Assembly: GCF_027286305.1 (NCBI RefSeq)
Contig: NZ_CP114599.1
Location: 1,860,001-1,924,000 of the forward strand
Source of the DNA: Phenylobacterium sp. NIBR 498073
Lineage (GTDB): Bacteria > Pseudomonadota > Alphaproteobacteria > Caulobacterales > Caulobacteraceae
Reading direction: 5' to 3'
DNA: 64,000 nt
In this document: positions 21,234-30,283 of the stretch, piece after piece
How positions within the stretch are numbered: the stretch's first letter is position 1
Layout: each line of letters begins with the position of its first letter
Program-made: the position numbers and the translations under genes
Notes under the pieces: generated by a model
Seen by the model: only the letters and a program-made list of their open reading frames with translations
Databases searched by the model: none
What the model was told of the DNA's origin: nothing

Positions 21234-21416
21234 CTATTCAGGCTTGTCGAGCTTGGCGCCGTCCAGGGCTTGCTCAGACTTCTGCGACTCGGCGTTCGCC
21301 AAATCCTTGTCGGCCTTCGTGCGGCCGAACCTGACGCGGTTCTCCCGCGCCTGTTCGCGGGCGCGGTCGCGGTCACGCGCTTTGCGGGCCTTGTTCAGGT
21401 TCACGACGTTGCTCAT
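21234..21416 (-). CDS. DUF4169 family protein
   Basis: This very small (60 residues), highly charged protein begins MSNVVNLNKARKARDRDRAREQ and continues with AENRVRFG-like ENRVRFGRTKADK, the signature of DUF4169, an alphaproteobacterial family of unknown function. CCAGGAGG stands seven bases before the ATG. It is predicted to be mostly helical and basic. In related bacteria the gene is commonly next to the ribbon-helix-helix gene; here coq4 on the other strand separates the two. Confidence 0.85.
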   Translation of the reverse strand: MSNVVNLNKARKARDRDRAREQARENRVRFGRTKADKDLANAESQKSEQALDGAKLDKPE

Positions 21417-21591
21417 CGGTCCTCCTGGCTCCCGGCCCTGAAGTGTTGCGCCCGCCGACGATACGCCCTCGGGCGTGCGGTGTCAGGTTGGGCTGTTCTG
21501 CCTCGCCATCGCCCGCACGTGATAACGGCGTTCTTTTCTGGGCTCCTATTCGGAGCTAAGGCGTTGATCTCGGCTAGGATCGGATGACGCC

Positions 21592-23292
21592 GTGGCGGCC
21601 AGCTTTCGCGAGAGACTGATAGAGCGGGTGCGCGGGTGGCCGGTCCTGACCTGGCCCGCGATCGTGGCGGCGGTCGGGCTCGTGGCCACCTTGGCCGGGA
21701 CCTATATGATGGAGCAGGGACGGCAGGCGCGCGAGAGCTTGCGCTTCGACGCTATCGTCGACCAGGCCAACGAGGCCGTCGCCAATCGTCTGGACACCTA
21801 CATGGCCGTGCTGCGGGCCGGGGCCGGGCTGTTCGCGGCCAGCGAGGACGTCAGCGCCGCCGAGTTCCGCGCCTTCGCCAGACGGGTCGAACTGACGCGC
21901 CGCTATCCCGGCATCCAGGGCATCGGCTACACCGTGCGGGCGCCGGCCGGTGGCGAGGCGGCGTTGGCCGCCTACATGCGCGCGGAGGGAGTGCCGGCCG
22001 CGCCGTTGCGTCCCTCGGCGGAAGGCGAGCTTTACGCCATCGTCTATTTGGAACCGCTGGATTTCGTGAACCGACGCGCGCTCGGCTTCAACATGTACGC
22101 CTTCCCGGTGCGCCGAGAGGCGATGGACCGCGCCCGTGACACCGGCCTGCCAGCCCTCTCGGGTAAGGTCGAGGCGGTTGAGGAGGTCGAGGGCAATCGC
22201 CAGGCCGGCTTCCTGATCTACGAACCAGTCTATCATGGCGGAGAAGTCCCTCCCACCGTCGCCGCCCGGCGCGAGCTTCTAATGGGCTTCGTCTACGCGC
22301 CGTTTCAGGCCGGCGACCTGTTGGCCAGCGTCCTGCCGGCGGCCAAGAGCGCGGGGCTCGACTACGCGGTCTATGACGGCGCGCCGTCGGTCGCGACCCT
22401 GCTTAACCAGTCTCCGGATGCGGCGGCCCAGCGCGGCGGCCTGGTCGCGACCCGCACGCTCGACATCGCCGGGCGGACCTGGACCATCATCTATCGCGCG
22501 CGCACCGACTATGACCACGGGGCCGACCGCTGGGTCACGCTGGCCTTCATCGTCGGTGGGCTGTTGGCGACCACGCTGGTCAGCCTGGCGACCTGGCGGC
22601 AGGTGAGGGCACGGCTGGCGGCGGAGCGCGAAATCGTGGCGCGCATCGCCGCCGAGGCCCGTCAGAAGCTGCTGCTCGACGAATTGAACCATCGGGTGAA
22701 GAACACCCTGGCCACGGTGCAGTCGATCGCCGCCCAGAGCTTGCGGCACGGGTCCGACGTGAACAGCGTGCGCCAGAGTTTCGAGGCCCGGCTCATCGCG
22801 CTCTCCCAAGCCCACAACCTGCTGACGCGCGACAACTGGACCGGCGTCAGCCTCGCCGAACTCATCGCCAGCGAGCTCAGTCCGTATGACGGCGACCACG
22901 GGGAACGGGTGATCGTCACCGGCGAGGCGGTCTGGTTGCCACCCAACACCGCCGTCGCCCTCGGCATGGCCTTCCACGAGCTGGCGACCAACGCCGTGAA
23001 GTATGGGGCGCTGTCCAACCATGACGGCCGTGTGCAGGTCACCTGGACGCTGGCGCCGGGATCCGGTCCGCGCCAGATCCGGATCGTCTGGCGCGAAAGC
23101 GGCGGCCCGCCGGTGACGCCGCCGGACCGTCGGGGGTTCGGCACCCGGGTCATCGTCGGCGGGCTGGCGCACCAGCTCGACGGCGTGGTCGACCTCGACT
23201 TTGCGCGCGACGGCGTCGTCTGCACGATCGTCTTCACCCTGCCGGCCGCGGGCGCCGAGGAGGACATCCTCGATCTCGGGTCCGCGGCGTAG
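21592..23292 (+). CDS. CHASE-domain HWE-family sensor histidine kinase
   Basis: This membrane sensor has a first transmembrane segment (WPAIVAAVGLVATLAGTY), a periplasmic CHASE domain (about residues 45-290, with FRAFARRVELTRRYPGIQGIGY and FNMYAFPVRREAMDRARDTG), a second membrane span (WVTLAFIVGGLLATTLVSLATW), and a cytoplasmic kinase. The phosphoacceptor His is in LLDELNHRVKNTLATVQS. The N-box FHELATNAVKYGAL carries the family's His and the later VWRESGG the W-x-E pair, so it belongs to the HWE family. CHASE domains bind small extracellular ligands. It starts at GTG 21592. No response regulator gene is nearby, so the output is unknown. Confidence 0.93.
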   Translation: MAASFRERLIERVRGWPVLTWPAIVAAVGLVATLAGTYMMEQGRQARESLRFDAIVDQANEAVANRLDTYMAVLRAGAGLFAASEDVSAAEFRAFARRVELTRRYPGIQGIGYTVRAPAGGEAALAAYMRAEGVPAAPLRPSAEGELYAIVYLEPLDFVNRRALGFNMYAFPVRREAMDRARDTGLPALSGKVEAVEEVEGNRQAGFLIYEPVYHGGEVPPTVAARRELLMGFVYAPFQAGDLLASVLPAAKSAGLDYAVYDGAPSVATLLNQSPDAAAQRGGLVATRTLDIAGRTWTIIYRARTDYDHGADRWVTLAFIVGGLLATTLVSLATWRQVRARLAAEREIVARIAAEARQKLLLDELNHRVKNTLATVQSIAAQSLRHGSDVNSVRQSFEARLIALSQAHNLLTRDNWTGVSLAELIASELSPYDGDHGERVIVTGEAVWLPPNTAVALGMAFHELATNAVKYGALSNHDGRVQVTWTLAPGSGPRQIRIVWRESGGPPVTPPDRRGFGTRVIVGGLAHQLDGVVDLDFARDGVVCTIVFTLPAAGAEEDILDLGSAA

Positions 23293-23385
23293 GCGCGGTC
23301 GGCTTTATCTCCTGCCAAGCTGAAACCGGGCGGCCGCCAGCCCGTTCCTGTGCGATCCCAAATCACCCGAGATCAGGAGAACACC

Positions 23386-23616
23386 ATGCATTCCGGCATT
23401 CGCGAGCACATGGAAGTCATCGGCTCGGACGGCGGCCATGTCGGCCGAGTCGATCACCTGGTCGGCGACGACATCGAGCTGGCCATGCTCGACCTCGGCT
23501 CAGGCCTCAAGCACCACCTCATCCCGCTCTCGTGGGTGGACGATGTGGTGGACGAGAAGGTCCGCCTGAACCTGACGAAGGATGCGGCCAAGGCGGCCTG
23601 GCGCGAGAAGCACTAG
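23386..23616 (+). CDS. DUF2171 family protein
   Basis: This 76-residue protein (IREHMEVIGSDGGHVGRVDHL, then HHLIPLSWVDDVVDEKVRLN) matches DUF2171, a PRC-barrel-like small domain found in many soil and plant-associated bacteria and often linked to stress conditions. CAGGAGAAC precedes ATG 23386. It is monocistronic, with a terminator right after it. Confidence 0.85.
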   Translation: MHSGIREHMEVIGSDGGHVGRVDHLVGDDIELAMLDLGSGLKHHLIPLSWVDDVVDEKVRLNLTKDAAKAAWREKH

Positions 23617-23644
23617 CGCCTCGCCTCAGAGGCCCCAGCGGAAG

Positions 23645-23672
23645 ACGGCCCGGAGCGATTCGGGCCGTTTTT
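23645..23672 (+). terminator. Rho-independent terminator after the DUF2171 gene
   Basis: Eight-base arms ACGGCCCG (23645-23652) and CGGGCCGT (23661-23668) close an 8-base loop and lead into TTTTT ending at 23672. It lies 28 bases past the DUF2171 stop codon. The upstream arm is preceded by few A residues, so it is probably one-directional. Confidence 0.88.
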
Positions 23673-23707
23673 CTGACCGGGCTCCACAATGTCGGAGCCG
23701 CCCCTGC

Positions 23708-24992
23708 TCAGCTGAGGATCCAACCGGCAAGCAAGGAGGAGAGCTGCACGTTGTCGAGAACGAGCTGATTTCCGTGGCCGAGGTCGATGACTGTGTCCTC
23801 GCCCACCTGCGCCAGGGTGTAGGCGGCGCCGGGCTGCAGTTGCCCCCGGTCGTCGTCGGCGGCGCGGAAATCGGTGACGTGATCGACGCCGCTGGTGAAC
23901 GAAGAGACGTCCGCCCCAGACCGCCGGAGAGGGTGTCGTTCCCCAGATCGCCAGACAGGACGTCCGCGCCGTCTCCACCGTCCAGCCGGTCGTCGTCCTT
24001 GCCGCCAAGGAGCACGTCGCTTCCGGCCTCGCCCACAATGGTGTCGGCCCCCGCATTGCCCAGCACGGTGTCGTTTCCGAGATCGCCGAACAGCAGGTCG
24101 CCGCCAACGCCCCCCTCCAGCTGGTCGTGATCCTGGCCGCCCAGCATCACGTCGTCGCCCGTCCCGCCGACAAGGCTGTCAGCGCCGGTGTTGCCGATCA
24201 GGGTGTCATTCCCGTCGCCCCCAGGCGATGCTGTCGTCGCCACGATCACCAAAGGCCAGGTCGTTCCCGCGGCCGGCGTCCAGGCTATCGTCGCCCTGGC
24301 CGCCATAGATCAGGTCCTGGCCGACGCCCACGATGCTGTCGTCGCCGGCGTTGCCCTGCAGCGTGCCGCCGGCGTCACCCCCGTAGACCGTGTCCGCTCC
24401 CGCGCCCCCGGCGTAGGTGTGCGGGAGATGGTCGAACCCGCCGCCGCCCAGATCCAGGCGATCGTCGCCGATCCCGCCCTTGCTCGGCGGAGGAGCGGGC
24501 GGCTCGGCGTGGTCCCGTCGCTGTCGTAGAGCTTGACGGTGGCGTTCGCCGCTGCGGTTCCCGTGACCGTCGGGGTGGTGTCGTTGGTGATGTCGTCGCC
24601 CGGGGCCCCGCTGTCGCTGCCGGAGGCCAGCGCCGGGATCGACGGCGCCGCCGGAGCGGGACGCGTGGTGGCGACGACGATCATGTGGGAGAAGCTGGCT
24701 GCGTCGATCCCGTCTACGCCCTGAATGGCGCTCGCGTCGTCGCCGCCCGTGGGGTCGGTGTAGGTGAATTCGACGATGTCGCCGGTATCAGCGGCGTGCT
24801 GAGGCTCAGGGTGACCGTCTTGGCGGCGCCGTCGACGGTGACGCCGGTGACCGTGGTCCCCGAGCCGTTGAGCTGGACGCTAAAGGCGTTCGGCGGCGGC
24901 GGATTGCCAGCGTCGAGTCCAACATCGAAATACAATGTGACGAACTGCTCGCTGATATAGCCGACGGCGTTCGAATAGCCGGGCTGGCTCAC
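23708..24992 (-). pseudogene. Frameshifted RTX calcium-binding protein with SWM and Ig-like domains
   Basis: Read from GTG 24992, the frame encodes one SWM repeat (YISEQFVTLYFDVGLDAG, then FSVQLNGSGTTVTGVTVDG). A missing base near 24788 moves it to the frame reading GDIVEFTYTDPTGGDDASA and an Ig-like segment ending VKLYDSDGTT. A second missing base near 24505 leads into a Pro-rich linker and nonapeptide RTX repeats (GGQGDDSLD type). An extra G in the C5 run 24218-24222 and a missing G in the C4 run 23914-23917 move it twice more. It ends with a serralysin-like C terminus (VDHVTDFRAADD, then LVLDNVQLSSLLAGWILS) at a TGA at 23708. Apart from these four indels the reading is free of stops. Such proteins leave by type I secretion, but no transporter genes are near. 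Confidence 0.85.
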
Positions 24993-25138
24993 AGTGTATG
25001 TTCGCTATGATGGAACAAGATCTGCCCTGACCTACTAAAAGGCGAGGGGAGGGTCGCTTAGACTCTCCGACCGATTAATTGCCTGTTGATTGCGCCCGAC
25101 GTGCGCCGAGCCGCTGGCCGGGGCTTCGCCCGAACTCT

Positions 25139-25665
25139 TCAGGCGGGCTTCAGGTCGGCCAGGGTCAGGGCCGCGAAGACCGGAATGTCGAGGCCCTCGA
25201 TGGCGGGCCGACGATCGCCGCGCCAGACCGCGCACACCACCGCCACCGTGATCGCGCCGGCCTCGTCCAGGCGGGCCTTGGCGTCGCGGACGGCGCCGCC
25301 GGTGGAGATCACGTCCTCGACGATGACCACGCGTTTTCCGGTGAGGTCGCCGCCTTCCACCGCCAGGCAGGTGCCGTAGGTTTTGGCCTGCTTGCGCACG
25401 AAGGCGGCGGGCATGCCGCTGGCCAGCGACATCGCCGTGGCGATCGGCACGCCGCCCAGTTCAACTCCGGCCAACACTTCGGCGTCGCTTGGAACGAGCG
25501 GGACCATGGCGGCGGCGATCCGCGACAGCAGCCGCGGATCGGCCTCGAACCGGTACTTGTCGAAATACTCGCTCGCAGTCGCGCCCGAGCGCAGGACGAA
25601 GGTCCCGGTCAGGCGCGCCACGGCGTCGACGTCCGCCGCAAGCGCGCCGCGTGCGGCGGCATCCA

Positions 25666-25666
<1 letters not shown>
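25139..25666 (-). CDS. pyrE: Orotate phosphoribosyltransferase PyrE
   Basis: PyrE joins orotate with PRPP to form OMP in pyrimidine synthesis. The PRPP-binding motif is VVIVEDVISTGGAV, and the N-terminal FVLRSGATASEYFDKY holds the substrate-binding region of the family. The product has 175 residues, on the short side but complete. The frame is open further upstream through aspC, but ATG 25666 overlaps the aspC stop by one base (TGATG) and starts directly before the domain, so translation is coupled to aspC. Confidence 0.93.
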
Positions 25667-26994
<1,328 letters not shown>

Positions 26995-27093
26995 CTAAGC
27001 GCATCGAAATATCAAGAATGCAAAATTGTTCATGATTTGTTCGATTTCGTAGCGATCGACGATATCGTGAGCGTGCCAGCATGGAGAGAAGTC

Positions 27094-27360
27094 GTGACGC
27101 GATTTTTCAGCAGTGGGTCTAGTGGAGCGACTGGGGCGGCGAATGGTGATGCCGTGCCCGGACAGTTTGATGTTGCGTTAAACGGGCCTCAAAAGGCGAT
27201 TGTCAGAAGTGCGTTAAAGGCGAGCGGAGCCGAGGGCGCTGTGCGGGGCACGCTTCAGAGCATCGCAGGGCCCGAATTCAGTTCGCGCGGGCTTCGGATG
27301 CTGGAGGAGCCGGTTCTCGACGCCGCGACGTGGAACGAGGCGGGACGCATGGACAATTGA
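27094..27360 (+). CDS. Small orphan protein with RGT-I-GP-FS motif (copy B)
   Basis: This 88-residue protein has a Ser/Gly-rich start (FFSSGSSGATGAANG), then VALNGPQKAIVRSALKASG, and finally VRGTLQSIAGPEFSSRGLR, which aligns with the orphan at 4012-4419. I do not know the family. GTG 27094 has GGAGAGAAG just upstream; the frame is open to ATG 26962 and ATG 26896, but that upstream part uses AT-rich codons and looks like noncoding leader. The whole locus is visibly lower in GC than aspC and the acetyltransferase gene around it, a sign of possible transfer. It is divergent from aspC. Confidence 0.6.
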   Translation: MTRFFSSGSSGATGAANGDAVPGQFDVALNGPQKAIVRSALKASGAEGAVRGTLQSIAGPEFSSRGLRMLEEPVLDAATWNEAGRMDN

Positions 27361-27421
27361 GGGCGGGCGGGCGTCGAGCAGAAACTGGCTGGACCGCGGC
27401 CCCTGCTGCTAAGCTTCAACC

Positions 27422-28249
27422 ATGGTTGAGGAACAAGCGCGGTTGCGCCTAGCCGAACCGGCCGACGCTGAGGCGATCGGTGCGCTGACCCGCGAGGCCT
27501 ATGCGAAATGGGTTCCGCTGATCGGCCGCGAGCCGCTGCCGATGACGATCAACTACGCTCAGGCGCTGGCGACGCATCGCTTCGACCTGCTGCATGTGGG
27601 CGAGGACCTGGCGGCGCTGATCGAGACCGTTGCGGATGGAGATCAGCTGCTGGTCGTCAACGTCGCCGTGCGGCCAGCCCTCCAGGGGCGCGGCCTGGGC
27701 GTGCGGCTGATGGCGCTGGCCGAGCAGATCGCCGCCGACGCCGGGCTTTCGGGTGTGCGGCTCTACACCAACCAGCGGTTCGCGGCGAACATCGCCCTCT
27801 ACACGTCGCTCGGTTACCGGATCGACCGCGAGGAGGCGCTGAACGGCGGCGTCGCCGTGCACATGTCCAAGCGCGTCGACCATCCAGGGGCGATCGCCGC
27901 CGCCATCGCCTGCGTCGAAGCCTTCACCGAGCGCTTCAACGCTGGCGACGCGGCCGGCATGGACGCCCTGCTGCATTTCCCCCACGTGATCCTCGACGGC
28001 GCGCGGCTGATCGTCTGGAAGACCCCCGGCCAACTGCCGGAAGGCTACTTCGACGGCCTGGCCGCCGCCGGCTGGCGGCGCAGCACCTATCATGACAAGC
28101 GCGTGGTGCTGTCGAGCCCGAACAAGGTGCACCTGCTGGTCGACTATTCGCGCGACGGCGAGGGCGGGGCGGTGCTCAGCCGACACGCCAACCTCTGGAT
28201 TGTCACCTTTGAGGATGGCCGTTGGGGCGTGAAGCAGCGCTCCTACTAG
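27422..28249 (+). CDS. GNAT acetyltransferase fused to a SnoaL/NTF2-like domain
   Basis: Residues 1-157 form a GNAT domain with a clear acetyl-CoA loop (VRPALQGRGLGVRLMALAE) and the typical LYTNQRFAANIALYTSLGYR. Residues 158-275 form a second domain (AIACVEAFTERFNAGDAAGMDALLHFPHV, then RHANLWIVTFEDGRWGVK) that has the pattern of the SnoaL/NTF2-like cone fold, which binds small hydrophobic ligands or serves as an enzyme. The two are joined without a stop or frameshift. The substrate is unknown. ATG 27422 is the first start and lies 61 bases after the orphan gene. Confidence 0.82.
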   Translation: MVEEQARLRLAEPADAEAIGALTREAYAKWVPLIGREPLPMTINYAQALATHRFDLLHVGEDLAALIETVADGDQLLVVNVAVRPALQGRGLGVRLMALAEQIAADAGLSGVRLYTNQRFAANIALYTSLGYRIDREEALNGGVAVHMSKRVDHPGAIAAAIACVEAFTERFNAGDAAGMDALLHFPHVILDGARLIVWKTPGQLPEGYFDGLAAAGWRRSTYHDKRVVLSSPNKVHLLVDYSRDGEGGAVLSRHANLWIVTFEDGRWGVKQRSY

Positions 28250-28357
28250 GGGCCGCCCCTTGCGCGGGGCCAGGTGTCCGGCCAACATTTGCAATTGCAG
28301 GGCGTGGGAAATCGCATTGCGAGGCGTGGCGGGGGCGCGCCTGGCTGGAGAACAGCT

Positions 28358-29425
28358 GTGCTCAATTCCGTATTGTCTGTTTTGCCGGGCCTGTTGGCGG
28401 CCGCGGCCCTGGTGCTTGTCCCGGCGGCGGCCAACGCCTGCACGCGGGTGGTGTACCTCGGCGCCAACAACGACGTGATCACCGCCCGGTCGATGGACTG
28501 GAAGGTCGATGTCCAGACCAACCTCTACGTTTTCCCGCGGGGCATGAGCCATGACGGCCAGGCGGGACCCAACTCCATCAAATGGACCTCGAAGTACGGC
28601 AGCGTCGTGGCCACCGGCTACGACGTCTCCACGACCGACGGCATGAACGAGGCCGGGCTGTCCGTGAACCTGCTCTGGCTGGTGGAGTCGGAGTACCCGG
28701 CCTTCGGCAAGGGTTCGAAGCCCGGCCTGACCATCGCCGCCTGGGGCCAGTATGTGCTCGACAACTTCGCCACCGTCGCAGAGGCGGTCGCTGTGCTGGA
28801 AAAGGAGCCGTTCACCGTCGTCACCGACAAGGTGCCTGGCGAGGATCGGCTGACGACGCTGCACCTGTCGATGTCGGACGCCAGCGGCGACAGCGCCATC
28901 GTCGAGTACATCGGCGGAAAACAGGTGATCCACCACGACCGCAAATACCAGGTGATGACCAACTCACCGACCTTCGACGAGCAGCTGGCGCTCAACGCCT
29001 ACTGGCGGCAGATCGGCGGCACGGTGATGCTGCCCGGCACCAATCGCGCGTCCGACCGCTTCGCCCGCGCCTCGTTCTACGTGAACGCCATACCCAAGAG
29101 CGAAGACCCAGTAGAGGCGCTGGCCAGCATGTTCAGCGTGATCCGCAACGCCTCGGTGCCCTACGGCATCACGACGCCGGACCAGCCGAACATCTCCTCG
29201 ACCCGCTGGCGCACCGTCGCCGACCACAAGCGCAAGCTCTACTTCTTCGAATCCGCCCTGACGCCCAACACCTTCTGGGTGGATCTGAACAAGCTCGATT
29301 TCTCGCGTGAGACCGGCAAGGTGAAGCGCCTCGACCTCGGCAAGGACCAGCGCAACGTCTATGCGGGCGAGGTCTCGGCCCAGTTCAAGGAGGCGCCGCC
29401 GTTCAAGTTTCTCGGCTTGCCGTAA
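28358..29425 (+). CDS. Secreted choloylglycine hydrolase-family amidase (Ntn hydrolase)
   Basis: The protein has a hydrophobic signal peptide (VLPGLLAAAALVLVPAAANA) directly followed by Cys28 (CTRVVYLGANNDVITARSMDW). In the linear amide C-N hydrolase / penicillin V acylase / bile salt hydrolase family this cysteine is both the processed N terminus and the nucleophile. Other family residues are visible: Arg and Asp in ITARSMDW, and Asn and Arg later (MTNSPTFDEQL, LPGTNRASDRFARASF). GTG 28358 was chosen because it gives a clean signal peptide; an earlier GTG at 28274 would add a basic extension. In Gram-negative bacteria such enzymes often cut acyl-homoserine lactones or beta-lactams; the substrate here is unknown. 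Confidence 0.9.
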   Translation: MLNSVLSVLPGLLAAAALVLVPAAANACTRVVYLGANNDVITARSMDWKVDVQTNLYVFPRGMSHDGQAGPNSIKWTSKYGSVVATGYDVSTTDGMNEAGLSVNLLWLVESEYPAFGKGSKPGLTIAAWGQYVLDNFATVAEAVAVLEKEPFTVVTDKVPGEDRLTTLHLSMSDASGDSAIVEYIGGKQVIHHDRKYQVMTNSPTFDEQLALNAYWRQIGGTVMLPGTNRASDRFARASFYVNAIPKSEDPVEALASMFSVIRNASVPYGITTPDQPNISSTRWRTVADHKRKLYFFESALTPNTFWVDLNKLDFSRETGKVKRLDLGKDQRNVYAGEVSAQFKEAPPFKFLGLP

Positions 29426-29428
29426 GCC

Positions 29429-30211
29429 CTAGAAGTCCATGCTTAGGCCGACGACTGGCCCCTGCTGGGTGACGTCCCATCGGAAGGTCTGGCCGGTGAA
29501 GTCGCCGGTTTCGTAGGACTGGTAGAGCACCCGGTAGCCGGCCCGCAGCATGGCGGGCCGACTCAGCAGGTGCATGCGATAGCCGACGAAGGCCTGGGCG
29601 TTGGCGCTGCGCCTGTCGTCGATGTCGAAGCCGCCGACGTCGGCCTCGCCCGACAGGTTCCAGCGGTCGGTCAGGTCGAGGCTGGATCGCACGCCGACGA
29701 ACGGCTCGGTCCAGTCGGCCTTCTTCGAAGTCGAGAAGCCCAACACCTCGACATTGGCCTTGAGCTTGGTCCAGCGCGCCCCGACCATCGGCTCGACGAC
29801 GAACCGGCGGGGCTCGCCGGTCACGGTGTCGCCGCCCTGTGGAGAATCGTAGATGCGATAGAATACGCCCGCCATGGCGTTGACCTTGGTGATCCCGAGG
29901 GCCAGCTCCTGTGACAGGAGTTCCTCGTCCTGGCTGGTCTTCACGTACTGGCCGTCGAGATAGAGGCCCCAGCGGCCGCGCATGATCTCGACCTCGCCGA
30001 GCGCGGCCAGGTCCAGATGCTCCAACGCCTCGGAGAACGGAATGTCGATGTGGGTACGCTGCCCGGCCAGGGCCGCCTTGCCGTCGAGGGAACTCGCCCA
30101 GACATAGGGACTGATCGTCAGGCTCCAGCCGTCCTCGGCCTGCGCGGAAGTCGCCGCTGCGCAGAGCAGGATGAGAGCGCCCGCGTTTGCAGCCGTCGAG
30201 CGTCGCGTCAT
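29429..30211 (-). CDS. Outer-membrane beta-barrel protein
   Basis: The protein has 260 residues with a signal peptide (AGALILLCAAATSAQA). The rest alternates polar and hydrophobic residues in strands such as WGLYLDGQYVKT, RFVVEPMVGARWT, AQAFVGYRMHLL and MLRAGYRVLYQSY. It ends in phenylalanine (VVGLSMDF), as outer-membrane barrels do for BamA recognition. It is probably an eight- to twelve-stranded barrel. I do not recognise the specific family. It is last in the same-strand series with the PhoD gene and the TonB-dependent receptor. Confidence 0.75.
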   Translation of the reverse strand: MTRRSTAANAGALILLCAAATSAQAEDGWSLTISPYVWASSLDGKAALAGQRTHIDIPFSEALEHLDLAALGEVEIMRGRWGLYLDGQYVKTSQDEELLSQELALGITKVNAMAGVFYRIYDSPQGGDTVTGEPRRFVVEPMVGARWTKLKANVEVLGFSTSKKADWTEPFVGVRSSLDLTDRWNLSGEADVGGFDIDDRRSANAQAFVGYRMHLLSRPAMLRAGYRVLYQSYETGDFTGQTFRWDVTQQGPVVGLSMDF

Positions 30212-30283
30212 GGCGGCTTTCCCCCTGCGCCCTGGTTGGCGCGCTCGCGACCAACGCTCCAGCCGCGCTTGTTGTTCCGGCCG

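Noticed and set aside
28250..28275. GC-rich hairpin after the GNAT/SnoaL gene
   Set aside because: The arms GGCCGCCCC and GGGGCC pair only in part and no U-tract follows, so it is not a convincing terminator.
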